Shown here in pieces: positions 49,011 to 58,131 of a DNA stretch of 62,198 nucleotides. How positions within the stretch are numbered: position 1 is the stretch's first letter; each line of letters starts with the position of its first letter. The DNA is from Akkermansia muciniphila. Its GTDB lineage: Bacteria; Verrucomicrobiota; Verrucomicrobiia; Opitutales; UBA953. Under the pieces are notes generated by a model. It was not told the DNA's origin. It did not search any database and was given only the letters and a program-made list of their open reading frames with translations. Location: the NCBI GenBank assembly GCA_943331445.1, contig CALQLO010000012.1, positions 1-62,198 on the forward strand, given 5' to 3'. The translations under genes and the position numbers were made by a program.

Positions 49011-49095
49011 GGTAGGGCGGGCTCTCCGAGCCCGCCGCTGAAGCGGTATTCAGTGAGAATAATGTAACGGACGGCTCGGAGAGCCGTCCCTACCC
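49011..49095. repeat. GGTAGGG repeat pair with terminal inverted repeats
   Basis: Left unit 49010-49036 (GGGTAGGGCGGGCTCTCC then GAGCCCGCC) and right unit 49069-49095 (GGACGGCTCGGAGAGCC then GTCCCTACCC). The right unit is the inverse of the left with few changes. A 32-bp spacer holds a CCGCT-GA-AGCGG hairpin near 49034-49046. About 86 bp in all, MITE-like. Confidence 0.7.
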
Positions 49096-49167
49096 AGAAC
49101 TCCCTAGCCCTGATTGTATCCCTCCTTGTCCCGGGAACTTTCCCACGACATATCTGCTCTTACCCCT

Positions 49168-50679
49168 ATGAGTTCGCCCCGACTCGGTTTCCGCCATGTC
49201 CTGTTGGCCCTGGCTTCCTCCGTCACCCTTTGGGCGGCGCCTGTCGTGCAACCGGGAACCTTGGTTGGATTCGCCGAGCGCGACATCACACCAGAGGTCG
49301 GCATGGAAGTTCCGGGTAACTACGGCAAGGTCTACGCCAAGAAGATCCATGACGCCTGTAAAGTGCGGGTAAGTGTGTTGGACGATGGCAAGATGCGCGT
49401 GGCGCTCGTGGGGATTGATGCGCTTTTGATTCGTCGCGAAACCGTGCTGGAGATTCGCCAAAAAGTTAAAGCCGCCTGCGGCATCAGTGACGTGATGATC
49501 GGAGCATCGCATTCCCATTCCTCCGGCCCGATCGGGATGATCCTGCCCGGCGAGTTCGATCATGCTTCGGCGGAAATTCAAGACCTCGCCTACAAGAAAT
49601 CTTCCTGCGCCGATGCTGGCTATTTGCAGAAAGTCATCGCCGCCACCGTTGAGGCCATCGTGGCCGCCGATCAGGCTAAGGCTGCGGTTACCCTTGGTTT
49701 TGGTGTGGGACACGAAGATAAGGTAGCTTTTAATCGTCGCGTGCGGATGAAAAACGGCCTGACCTTTTCCCACCCAGGTAAGAATAATCCCGATAACCTT
49801 GAGTTCGCCAATCCGACGGATGATGAGGTAGGTGTGATCGGCGTATGGCAGCCTGACGGTAAGTTGGCAGGCTGCATCGTAAACTTTTCCTGTCATGCCA
49901 CGACGAATTCCGATGGGATTGGGGCGAACTGGATTCACTATACCGAGAAGGTGATCCAGGGTTATTACGGCAAGGATGCTAGGGTTGTGTTCCTCCAGGG
50001 TGCCTGCGGCGATGTGACGCAGGTCAACAACCTCGACCCCAAGGCTAATCCCGCCTCGGATGAATGGTCGCAATTTGTCGGTGGTCGCGTCGGGGCCGAA
50101 GCACTCAAGGTCTTGCTCAGCATGTCACAGACCCGGACCGCAGTGGTGCCTGTCGCCGCTAGCCAGAAGGTGTGGGATGTGGCCCGCAGATTGCCCGCTC
50201 CGGAACGCGTCCTGGCGGCCCGTGAACTCATTAAGGGTCCAGCCAGCCACCCCGATTGGGTCTGGGCCAAAGAGACCCTGCTTCTGGATGCGCTCATCGC
50301 TAAACGAAGTGATGTGCAGGTTGAAGTGCAGGCCATTCAAGTCGGCCCAGTGGTCTGCCTTTCGAATCCAGCAGAGTATTTCGTTTCTTACGGCCTCCAG
50401 CTCAAGAAGCGCAGCGGCTTTCCGATAACTTTTCCCGTGGAACTCGCCAATGGTTGCGTTGGCTATGTGCCAGACGAAGAGGCTTTCGGAGCGCACGGTG
50501 GTGGCTATGAGACGCGTCTGACCAGCTACAGCAACTTGGTGACGAATGCAGGGACTCAGTTTATGAACGCTGGACTCGAACTTGCCGCCCAAATGAAACC
50601 GTCACCGTTGCTGGAACGGCCAGTCGCTCCCGTGGGCAAGGCGTGGACGTACGGCAATCAACCCCCGCAGCTTAAATGA
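49168..50679 (+). CDS. neutral/alkaline ceramidase-like exported hydrolase
   Basis: The ATG at 49168 gives a signal peptide (VLLALASSVTLWAAPVV), 503 aa. Zinc-site motif IGASHSHSSGPIG with HxH, then NFSCHATTNSDG and GACGDVTQVNN, as in the N-terminal catalytic domain of neutral ceramidases. The true substrate is uncertain, since this family is expanded in PVC bacteria without proof of ceramide hydrolysis. Its stop overlaps the next ATG by 4 nt. Context TCTTACCCCTATG. Confidence 0.78.
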   Translation: MSSPRLGFRHVLLALASSVTLWAAPVVQPGTLVGFAERDITPEVGMEVPGNYGKVYAKKIHDACKVRVSVLDDGKMRVALVGIDALLIRRETVLEIRQKVKAACGISDVMIGASHSHSSGPIGMILPGEFDHASAEIQDLAYKKSSCADAGYLQKVIAATVEAIVAADQAKAAVTLGFGVGHEDKVAFNRRVRMKNGLTFSHPGKNNPDNLEFANPTDDEVGVIGVWQPDGKLAGCIVNFSCHATTNSDGIGANWIHYTEKVIQGYYGKDARVVFLQGACGDVTQVNNLDPKANPASDEWSQFVGGRVGAEALKVLLSMSQTRTAVVPVAASQKVWDVARRLPAPERVLAARELIKGPASHPDWVWAKETLLLDALIAKRSDVQVEVQAIQVGPVVCLSNPAEYFVSYGLQLKKRSGFPITFPVELANGCVGYVPDEEAFGAHGGGYETRLTSYSNLVTNAGTQFMNAGLELAAQMKPSPLLERPVAPVGKAWTYGNQPPQLK

Positions 50680-53186
50680 TTCGGTTGATATTACTTGTCA
50701 GTACGGCGGCACTGGTCGCTGCTCCGGTGCTCAGTCCGGTCAGTCCCGAAGAGGCGCTGAAGACCTTTGAAGTGGCGCCTGGCCTCAAGGTCGAACTGGT
50801 CGCGGGTGAGCCGTTGGTCGCCTCGCCTTGTGCCATGGCCTTTGACCGCAAGGGCCGGCTTTTTGTCGCCGAGAATCGCGGCTACCCCATCGGCCCCAAG
50901 GAAGGTCAGAAGCCTGCGGGTGTCATTGCGATGCTCGAAGATACCGATGGCGACGGCCAGATGGATAAGCGTACGGTCTTCGCCGATGGGCTGACTTTCC
51001 CCAATGGCGTGCTTCCTTGGAAGGGCGGGATCATCGTGACCTGTGCCCCCGACATTATTTTCCTGAAAGACAATAAAAGCACGGGCGTCGCCGATGAACG
51101 CCGTGTCCTGCTGACGGGATTCGCCACCACGGGGAGCACGCAGTTGCGCGTGAATGCTCCCACGATCGGACCCGATGGTTGGATCTACCTCGCTGCCGGC
51201 CTCAGCGGCGGGACGATTACTTGCCCGGAATATCCTGAGCGGCCTCCCTTTAAGATGACTTCAGACGTACGCTTCCATCCAGAGACGCTTGAGGTGCAAG
51301 CGGTCGATGGTCGCTCGCAATATGGCATGAGCTTCGATCGGGACGGCAACCGTTTCATCTGCATGAACCGGCTGCCCGTACAGCACGTTGTCTTCCAGTC
51401 TCAATGGTTGAAGCGTAATCCACGCCTGCCGTTCAGCGAGACCGTCGAAGATTGTAACGAACGTAACGCCTTCAACGGCATCAACGGAGGACATGACGGC
51501 GTCCGGCTCTTTCCGATTAGTTCCAATATCACCACGGCCGACGGCCATGCTGGCTCTTTTAGCGCTGCCTGCGCGGTCCATGTGTGGTTCGGGGGTGGAC
51601 TGACTCCTGAATGTCAAGATGCGGTGTTTTCCTGCGATCCGACGGGTAACCTCGTGCACGCGGATCGCTTGACCCGGAAGGGGGCGACCTTTGGCGCGAC
51701 GCCGCTATTTAAGAATCGGGAACTACTCGCTTCACGTGATGATTGGTTTCGTCCGGTCTTTCTGATGCACGGGCCAGATGGGGCTCTTTACATAGCCGAT
51801 ATGTACCGTAAGGTCATCGAGCACCCCGACTACCTGCCCGAAGAAGTGCGTAAGCATGCTGACTTCGATACCGGCAAGAACTCAGGGCGCATCTGGCGCG
51901 TTCGAGCGCTCAATCCCAGTCAGACGTCCGCGGCCGGCATGGATTTCACGGAGCGTCGACGCTTCCAGTCAGTCATTGCAATGGGCGATGAACAGTCACT
52001 GGTGGCTACGCGTAAGCTGGCCGAAGTCGTGGTGCGTGAAGCCGATGATAAATGGATGCGTAATGCGGTGTTGAGCGGCGTTCATGGACGGGAGAAAGCT
52101 TTCCTCGCGGAGCTCCTTACCGTTTTGCCTGCGGGTTCGAAGATTGGCTCGGGTTTAGCGGAAGTCTTTGGTTATATCGGTACCACGCTTGCCAAGCCGG
52201 CGGACCTCGAAGTCGCCACCAGCGCCCTCCCGGCCGTGAGGCTCGCTTTACTTTCTGGTTATCTCGCGACACCGGGACGTAAGCCCACGGGCTTACCCTT
52301 GGCGTTTCAGTCACTGTTGGATTCGTCTCCCAGCGTGGCGATAGACCGGAATCAAGACCCAGCAGAAAGGGCTGTCGCCGTTCGCCTGATGGCTCGTCTG
52401 CCTTGGGCGCGTTCGGGTGAAGCATTGCTCAAACTTGCTTTGGACGAAACCGCTCCCCAACTCGCAACCGCGGCACTCAAGGCCGTTGTCGCGTATCCCC
52501 AGGCCGAAGTTTCGGGAGTATTGCTCGCCAATTGGTCACGTTATACGCCGGCTCGTCGCGATGCCGTCCTCGGTGCCTTACTCGGTTCGCCCTACCATCT
52601 GAAGGGCGTCCTTGCCGCTGTCGAAGCGAAGCAGCTCCCAGCCAATGTTTTTACGGGGGTGCGTCGCCGGCAGGTGCTTGCCGCCAAGGACCCTGTCATC
52701 AAGGCCATGGCGGAGCGTCTACTGACCGTCTCGGCGCGTCCTGAGGCTTTGGCCGAAGCCAGTAAGGCTTTGGCGCTCACGCCGGCCCCCGCGAACGGAC
52801 GTTTGATCTTTAATTCACTCTGCTCCAGCTGTCACCGCTTAGAAGGGGCAGGGTACGCCGTCGGACCAGATCTCTACGACATCCGCCGGCAGGCCAAGGA
52901 GAACATCCTATTTCATATTGTTAATCCCGACGCCGAAATCGCCCCTGCTTTCACCGCGTACCTCGCCGAGGCTAAAGACGGCCGCATCCTCAGCGGTATC
53001 TTGGTCGGTGACACGCCCACCTCGATCACCTTACGTGGTCCCTTAGGCGTCGAAGCGATCCTGCTGCGTTCCGACCTCGCGAAACTCGAAGCTTTACCCA
53101 ATTCCTTGATGCCCACCGGACTTGAAGCCAGCCTTACCAAGCAGCAGATCGCCGACCTGTTGGCTTATCTTAAGGGGGAGAAGTAA
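50676..53186 (+). CDS. PVC-type haem-binding dehydrogenase
   Basis: 836 aa with a signal peptide (LILLVSTAALVAAPV). N-terminal propeller of the putative membrane-bound dehydrogenase family (PGLKVELVAGEPLVASPCAMAFDRKGRLFVAENRGYP; HGPDGALYIADMYRKVIEHPDY), a middle HEAT-like helical region (about 430-690), and a C-terminal cytochrome c site CSSCHRLEGAGYAVGPDL (near residue 710). This multi-domain layout is a hallmark of Planctomycetes and Verrucomicrobia. It probably oxidises sugars in the periplasm. Confidence 0.88.
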   Translation: MIRLILLVSTAALVAAPVLSPVSPEEALKTFEVAPGLKVELVAGEPLVASPCAMAFDRKGRLFVAENRGYPIGPKEGQKPAGVIAMLEDTDGDGQMDKRTVFADGLTFPNGVLPWKGGIIVTCAPDIIFLKDNKSTGVADERRVLLTGFATTGSTQLRVNAPTIGPDGWIYLAAGLSGGTITCPEYPERPPFKMTSDVRFHPETLEVQAVDGRSQYGMSFDRDGNRFICMNRLPVQHVVFQSQWLKRNPRLPFSETVEDCNERNAFNGINGGHDGVRLFPISSNITTADGHAGSFSAACAVHVWFGGGLTPECQDAVFSCDPTGNLVHADRLTRKGATFGATPLFKNRELLASRDDWFRPVFLMHGPDGALYIADMYRKVIEHPDYLPEEVRKHADFDTGKNSGRIWRVRALNPSQTSAAGMDFTERRRFQSVIAMGDEQSLVATRKLAEVVVREADDKWMRNAVLSGVHGREKAFLAELLTVLPAGSKIGSGLAEVFGYIGTTLAKPADLEVATSALPAVRLALLSGYLATPGRKPTGLPLAFQSLLDSSPSVAIDRNQDPAERAVAVRLMARLPWARSGEALLKLALDETAPQLATAALKAVVAYPQAEVSGVLLANWSRYTPARRDAVLGALLGSPYHLKGVLAAVEAKQLPANVFTGVRRRQVLAAKDPVIKAMAERLLTVSARPEALAEASKALALTPAPANGRLIFNSLCSSCHRLEGAGYAVGPDLYDIRRQAKENILFHIVNPDAEIAPAFTAYLAEAKDGRILSGILVGDTPTSITLRGPLGVEAILLRSDLAKLEALPNSLMPTGLEASLTKQQIADLLAYLKGEK

Positions 53187-53191
53187 GGCAG

Positions 53192-53221
53192 CCTAGGGCA
53201 GCACGCGGTGCTACCCCTACC
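53192..53221. repeat. GGTAGGG-palindrome repeat, single unit (inverted)
   Basis: Read from the minus strand it is GGTAGGGGTAGCACCGCGTG..., nearly identical to the unit at 48974-49003. It lies 5 nt after the haem dehydrogenase stop, between it and the Gfo/Idh gene. Confidence 0.7.
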
Positions 53222-53267
53222 TTGCGCTTGCGGGGCGAGAGGGGTGGAGTAGAAAAGGCATACCCCT

Positions 53268-54365
53268 ATGAGCCCTACTCGTCGTTCCTTCCTCGGTACC
53301 ATTGGCGGCTTAGCCGCTGGTTACGCCCTCGCCCCGGCACTACGCGCAGCGGAGGCCAGCGGTAAACCCCTCGGCTTGGCACTGTGCGGGCTGGGAGGTT
53401 ACTCCAACGGTGAACTCGCTCCCGCCCTACTGGAGACTAAGAACGTCAAACTCGTCGCCGCGATCACGGGCACGCATGCCAAAGGCGTGAAGCTGGCGAA
53501 GCTCCATGGCTTCGATGAAGCTAATATCTATGCTTATGACCAGTGGGACAAGGTCGCCGCCAATCCAGCGATTGATATTGTCTACGTGGTGACGCCTCCT
53601 GGCATCCACGCTCAAAATGTCATCGCGGCCTTCGGAGCGGGTAAACATGTCATTTGCGAGAAGCCGATGGCCACTTCGGTCGACGATTGCGATGCGATGA
53701 TCGCTGCGGGCAAAAAGGCCGGCAAGCGCCTAGCGATCGGCTATCGCCTTCACTACGATCCTTACCACCAGGAGCTCGTTCGTCTGGCTAAATCCCAGGA
53801 GTTCGGTCCGTTCATGAAGATGACGAGTGCGAACGGTTTCACTTTAGGACGTAAAGTTTGGCGGATTGAAAAGAAACTCGCCGGTGGCGGAGCCCTCATG
53901 GATATGGGCATCTACTCGATTCACGGTTGTTGCATGGCGGCCGATGCCAACCCCGTGGCCGTTACCGCCAAGGAACTCCCCAAGACGCGTCCGGAATTCT
54001 TCACCGAGGTGGAAGAGTCCATGGAAATCAAACTCGAGTTCGCCAACGGGGCGGTCGCCGACATCTGGACGGGCTATAACGCCAACCGTTCTGAGTTCTA
54101 CGCCGAGGCCGCCAAGGGCTGGTATAAGGGCGTTAGCCCGGTCTTTAGCTACCGTAAGCTGAACATCTCTACCTCGACCAAGGGCCGCCTAGACTTCGGA
54201 GTCTTCCGTCAACAGCAGCGCCACATGGACGGCGTGGCCGCAGCCTTCCGCGATAATCAACCCCTCGTCGTCACGGGAGAACTCGGCCGACGCGACATGG
54301 TCATTATCGGCGGTATCTACGAATCGATCAAGACGGGCAAGAAGGTCGAGTTGAAGTACGCCTGA
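53268..54365 (+). CDS. Gfo/Idh/MocA-family oxidoreductase with Tat signal
   Basis: 365 aa. Twin-arginine signal (TRRSFLGTIGGLAAGYALAPAL), then the NAD(P) fold LGLALCGLGGYSNGELAP, EKPMATSVDDCDAM, and the catalytic-region RLHYDPYHQEL. Such exported oxidoreductases often have tightly bound cofactors and act on sugars. With the two previous genes it forms a sugar-oxidation-like cluster. Context GCATACCCCTATG. Confidence 0.85.
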   Translation: MSPTRRSFLGTIGGLAAGYALAPALRAAEASGKPLGLALCGLGGYSNGELAPALLETKNVKLVAAITGTHAKGVKLAKLHGFDEANIYAYDQWDKVAANPAIDIVYVVTPPGIHAQNVIAAFGAGKHVICEKPMATSVDDCDAMIAAGKKAGKRLAIGYRLHYDPYHQELVRLAKSQEFGPFMKMTSANGFTLGRKVWRIEKKLAGGGALMDMGIYSIHGCCMAADANPVAVTAKELPKTRPEFFTEVEESMEIKLEFANGAVADIWTGYNANRSEFYAEAAKGWYKGVSPVFSYRKLNISTSTKGRLDFGVFRQQQRHMDGVAAAFRDNQPLVVTGELGRRDMVIIGGIYESIKTGKKVELKYA

Positions 54366-54388
54366 TTCAAGGTAGGGCCGAAGGCTTG

Positions 54389-54490
54389 AGGTAGGGACAG
54401 CACCATGTGCTGTCCTAATACCCTCTATATCGTGACGCGTTCCCGCGCTTACCTAAACTAACAAGGACAGTACGTGGTGCTGTCCCTGCC
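54389..54490. repeat. GGTAGGG repeat pair between Gfo/Idh and azoR
   Basis: Left unit 54389-54416 (GGTAGGGACAGCACCATGTG then CTGTCCTA) and inverted right unit 54463-54490 (AAGGACAGTACGTGGTGC then TGTCCCTGCCTT), 46 bp apart. The right unit runs up to the azoR stop codon at 54491. Confidence 0.65.
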
Positions 54491-55096
54491 TTACCAACTC
54501 TTGGCCAACTCGATGAGCTTCGCCGAGGCTACGGTCATGGCCTCGGCTCTTTCTTTGTCGCCGCTGTTCACGCCCTCAGCGTGTACGAAGGTGATATCGG
54601 TGATGCCGATAAAGCCGAGGATCTTGCGAAGATAAGGCTCTTGGAAGTCGTAATCCGTACCGGCGACAAAGCCGCCGCGGGAAGTGACGATGAGCGCTTT
54701 CTTGCCCTTCGCGAGCGGGACGACCCCGTCCTCGGTCAGTTTAAACGTCATATCTGTCCGGACGATTTGATCGATCCAAGCCTTGAGCGAGGCCGAGACG
54801 GTGAAGTTATGCATCGGCGAGGCGATGACGAGGGAGTCGCAGGCCAGGAGCTCAGCGGTCAGCTCATCTGAATGATGGAGGACGCCTTTCATGGCTGGAT
54901 CGTCATGGTCAGCGGCGGCATAAGCAGCGCCCACCCAGGCGTCGGAAATAAACGCGGGAGGGTGGTGACCGACGTCTCGGTGAATGACATGCAGGCCAGG
55001 ATGTTTCTCTCGCAGTGCCCCGATGAAAGTTGCGGAAAGTTTACGCGTGACGGATCGCACCGTGCGAGGGGAGGCGTCAATATGCAGCAACTTCAT
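54491..55096 (-). CDS. azoR: FMN-dependent NADH-azoreductase
   Basis: 201-aa flavodoxin-fold enzyme reducing quinones and azo compounds. The start KLLHIDASPRTVRSVTRKLSATF holds the FMN phosphate loop, then ASPMHNFTVSASLKAWIDQIVR and VTSRGGFVAG follow, as in AzoR. Start context CACAGCA before ATG. It stands alone behind the cys terminator. Confidence 0.88.
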   Translation of the reverse strand: MKLLHIDASPRTVRSVTRKLSATFIGALREKHPGLHVIHRDVGHHPPAFISDAWVGAAYAAADHDDPAMKGVLHHSDELTAELLACDSLVIASPMHNFTVSASLKAWIDQIVRTDMTFKLTEDGVVPLAKGKKALIVTSRGGFVAGTDYDFQEPYLRKILGFIGITDITFVHAEGVNSGDKERAEAMTVASAKLIELAKSW

Positions 55097-55172
55097 TGCT
55101 GTGACGCTATCTGGCCGTGTGGGCTAGTCAATGGACCCCGACGCCTTTGAGGGGCCTGCCGTAACAAAAACC

Positions 55173-55198
55173 AGGGCTAGGACTAGTTTCCTAGCCCT
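55173..55198 (-). terminator. intrinsic terminator of the cys operon
   Basis: AGGGCTAGGA (55173-55182) and TCCTAGCCCT (55189-55198), a 10-bp perfect stem with a 6-nt loop. On the minus strand it is followed by GGTTTTTGTT. It separates cysNC from azoR. Confidence 0.85.
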
Positions 55199-55233
55199 AG
55201 CCCTGTCTCTTGCCCTGTGTAGCTTCGGTTTAC

Positions 55234-57099
55234 TTAAACTTCCCAGTCTTCACCCTTACCCTGCAGGACCTTATCAATAGCTCCGAGGACCAGATCGACG
55301 GCTTCTTCGGTCGAGGTCTTGTCAGTTTTGATATGCACCTCGGGGGATTCAGGTGCTTCGTAAGGTGAGGAGATACCCGTGAATTCAGCAATCTCACCCC
55401 GACGGGCCTTGGCGTAGAGCCCTTTGACGTCGCGGGATTCGCAAACATCGAGCGGAGCATCCACGAAGACTTCGATGAAAGCGTGGTTGGCCAAGGCAGC
55501 ACGCGCTTTGGCGCGGTCGGCCGCCAGCGGGGCGATGAGGGTGACGAGGGTGATGTGACCCGTGCCGGCAAAGAGGCCGGCGACGGCGGAGGCCCGGCGG
55601 ACGCTTTCGGAGCGATCCGCCGCCGAGAAGCCGAGGTCGCGATTCAGCGAAACACGCAGATCGTCGCCATCCACGCGGATGACATTACGAGAGGCATCGA
55701 AAAGGCGACGTTCGACCGCTTCCGCGATGGTGGATTTGCCCGAGCCCGAAAGGCCGGTGAACCAAATCACGGCCGGTGGGTGCCCAGCTCGAGCATTGCG
55801 CTCGGTAGCGGTGACCTTGCCGGAAGGTGCGGATGATTGGGTGACGGCGTCGAGGATGATGCCGCCGCCATGGATGCGTCCGCCTTCTTCGAGGGCGAAG
55901 CGACCCGTAATTGGGCACTCGCTGTGCAGATCGAAGGCGATGTTGCGGGTGGCGCGGACGATGACTTCGCAGATGGAGTCGCGAGGGACGCTGGAGCCTG
56001 CTTTCGATTCCAGGGTCGAGGCGTCGGTGATCTTTTCAATCTTCGCGATCACGGCTTCGACGTTCTGAGTTAGCAAGCGGAGTCGATACGATTTATTTGG
56101 GACGAGGGGCTCCTTGCCCAACCAGAAGATGCGAGCGCGGAATTCGCGGCCAACACGGGGCTGGTGGTTCGGATGCGCAGCCACTTGACCACGTTCGACG
56201 AAAATCTGCTCGGAGAGGGTAACGCTGGCGGAACCGCCTGTGCCGACCACTGAACGGGATTCAGGCCCCGGCCAATCTTCAAACGTGCGAACGGTGCTGC
56301 GACGTCCACCTGGCTGGAAGATGAGCTCGTCGCCCGGACGGATAGCGCCCGCTTCGACGCGACCGGCGATAATGCGACGATGGTCGAAACGGTAGATGTC
56401 GGAGACCGGCAGGCGCAGGGGCAAGCCCGTGAGGTCATCCTCGTGGGCGAAGTTATCGAGGGCTTCCGTGACCGTCGGGCCTTTCCACCAAGGCATCTTG
56501 GCCGCGCGCTCGACGACGTTTTCGCCATGCTTGGCGGCAATCGGAATAAAGTGAACGGCGTTAAGGCCTAGGGTCTTCAGGAAGGCTGAGTATTCGACGA
56601 CAATTTTCTGGTAGGTGGATTCCGAGTGATCGACGAGGTCCATCTTGTTCACCAGAACGACGAGCTGCTTCACGCCTAGGAGGGAGAGTAAGAACGCGTG
56701 GCGACGGGACTGGTCCATGACGCCTTCTTTAGCGTCGATGAGCAAAAGGGCAGCGGAGGCGCTGGCGGCACCGGTCACCATGTTCTTGAGGAACTCCTTG
56801 TGGCCCGGGGCGTCGATGATTGCGTAAGCCCGCTTCTTGGTACGGAAGAAGATACGCGTCGTGTCGATTGTGATGTTCTGCTCCTGCTCTTCAATGAGGG
56901 CATCAAGCAGGAAGGCGTACTCAAATTCCATGCCTTCGATGGCACAGTTCTTACGGACCTGCTCAATCTTGCCGTTGGGCAGGGAGTCAGTGTCATTGAG
57001 GAGACGGCCGACGAAGGTGGATTTACCGTGGTCGACGTGACCGACGACGACAACGTGCATCTTGCGATGGTCTTCGACGGAGGGAAGGGAGGTGCTCAC
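55234..57099 (-). CDS. cysNC: bifunctional sulfate adenylyltransferase GTPase / APS kinase
   Basis: 621 aa. Residues 1-430 are Cys[10 protein letters not shown] (20-28), [22 protein letters not shown], then two beta-barrels. Residues 449-621 are CysC with Walker [10 protein letters not shown] and [22 protein letters not shown]. In APS kinases the loop usually reads ISP(F/Y)R; here it is IAPLA (522-526), losing the Ser, aromatic and Arg. Activity of that half is thus in doubt. With CysD it makes APS. Last gene of the cys operon. Confidence 0.94.
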   Translation of the reverse strand: MSTSLPSVEDHRKMHVVVVGHVDHGKSTFVGRLLNDTDSLPNGKIEQVRKNCAIEGMEFEYAFLLDALIEEQEQNITIDTTRIFFRTKKRAYAIIDAPGHKEFLKNMVTGAASASAALLLIDAKEGVMDQSRRHAFLLSLLGVKQLVVLVNKMDLVDHSESTYQKIVVEYSAFLKTLGLNAVHFIPIAAKHGENVVERAAKMPWWKGPTVTEALDNFAHEDDLTGLPLRLPVSDIYRFDHRRIIAGRVEAGAIRPGDELIFQPGGRRSTVRTFEDWPGPESRSVVGTGGSASVTLSEQIFVERGQVAAHPNHQPRVGREFRARIFWLGKEPLVPNKSYRLRLLTQNVEAVIAKIEKITDASTLESKAGSSVPRDSICEVIVRATRNIAFDLHSECPITGRFALEEGGRIHGGGIILDAVTQSSAPSGKVTATERNARAGHPPAVIWFTGLSGSGKSTIAEAVERRLFDASRNVIRVDGDDLRVSLNRDLGFSAADRSESVRRASAVAGLFAGTGHITLVTLIAPLAADRAKARAALANHAFIEVFVDAPLDVCESRDVKGLYAKARRGEIAEFTGISSPYEAPESPEVHIKTDKTSTEEAVDLVLGAIDKVLQGKGEDWEV

Positions 57100-57143
57100 T
57101 TGGAGGAAAATAGGTTAGAAGGTGATTGGTTTGGGCAGACGGC

Positions 57144-57965
57144 TCACATGAAGCCCTTGGCGCGGAGTTCCTGCATCGAATTACGGCCGACGTGGTCCTG
57201 GGCTCGGCCGGCACGTTCGCTGGTCTTGGTGAGTTTCAGTTCTTCGATGACTTCATCGATATTGCTGGCCGGGCTATCGACCGGGTGCGTGATTGGGTGG
57301 CAACCGAGGGAGCGGAAGCGCTTGCCGTTACGAGCGAAGTAAAGGGTGGGGTTCGGAATGTTCTCGCGGCGGATGTACTCCCAGATGTCGAGTTCGGTCC
57401 ATTCAAGGAGGGGCTGGACGCGGACGTGGCCGCCTTCGGGTGCGGTGCTGGCGAACTGGCCCCAGAATTCCGGCGGCTGATCCTTGTAATCCCAATTCCC
57501 TTCGGCGGAGCGAGGTGAGAACCAGCGCTCCTTGGCCCTGGTCGGGTCTTCGTCGCGGCGGATACCGGTGACGAGTGCATCCCATTTGAACTCATCGATC
57601 GCAGCCTTGAACGGGACGGTCTTGAGCTCGTGGGTAACGGTCACCGGGTCATGGGTCGAATAGCCGATGCCGCGACGGATGGCGTCTTCATTGACGCGAA
57701 CGATTAGGTCGATGCCATGGATGACCTTAGCCTTTTCACGGAACTCGTACATCTCCGGGAATTCATAGGTCGTATCGATGTGCAGGAGCGGGAAGGGAAT
57801 CTTACCGCAGAATGCTTTACGGGCGAGCCAGATGAGGACGTTGGAGTCCTTGCCCATGGACCAGGGCATGCAGACCGAGCGGAAGTTCGCGAAGGCTTCG
57901 CGGAAGACGTGAATGGACGTCTGTTCGAGGCGCGTGAGGTGGTCGTTTTGAGCGTTGCGGGACAT
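57144..57965 (-). CDS. cysD: sulfate adenylyltransferase subunit 2
   Basis: 273 aa from the ATG at 57965. The longer frame to 58166 only translates the repeat element. PP-loop CMPWSMGKDSNVLIWLARKAF with SMGKDS, then PLLHIDTTYEFPEMYEFREK and RDEDPTRAKERWFSPR. Adenylylates sulfate with CysN GTP hydrolysis. Gap to cysNC 44 nt. A 150-bp repeat lies between it and cysH. Confidence 0.94.
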   Translation of the reverse strand: MSRNAQNDHLTRLEQTSIHVFREAFANFRSVCMPWSMGKDSNVLIWLARKAFCGKIPFPLLHIDTTYEFPEMYEFREKAKVIHGIDLIVRVNEDAIRRGIGYSTHDPVTVTHELKTVPFKAAIDEFKWDALVTGIRRDEDPTRAKERWFSPRSAEGNWDYKDQPPEFWGQFASTAPEGGHVRVQPLLEWTELDIWEYIRRENIPNPTLYFARNGKRFRSLGCHPITHPVDSPASNIDEVIEELKLTKTSERAGRAQDHVGRNSMQELRAKGFM

Positions 57966-57973
57966 GCTGAAAG

Positions 57974-58131
57974 GAAGGTGGAAGCGGTTAGCGGGTGGCG
58001 GTTGGGAAAAGTGAAGGTGGAAGCGGTTGGCGGTTAGCGGTTGGGATGACAGTGGGACTAGAGGGACGGAGGGTGGTTGGATTTTGGAGGGTTTCCTATC
58101 CGCCAACCGCCAACCGCTAACCGCTAGCCGC
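57974..58131. repeat. paired GCGGTTGGCGG repeat, copy 2, inside the cys operon
   Basis: The left arm is a tandem duplication (57974-58007 and 58013-58046), each starting GAAGGTGGAAGCGGTT. The inverted right arm (58092-58131) reads TTTCCTATCCGCCAACCGCC then AACCGCTAACCGCTAGCC. It corresponds to copy 1 at 122-263. It lies between cysH and cysD, and the TAG stop of cysH (58124-58126) is inside it. The operon continues across it. Confidence 0.8.

Noticed and set aside
49090-50073. 327-aa minus-strand open frame
   Set aside because: Antisense of the ceramidase-like gene, starting inside it.
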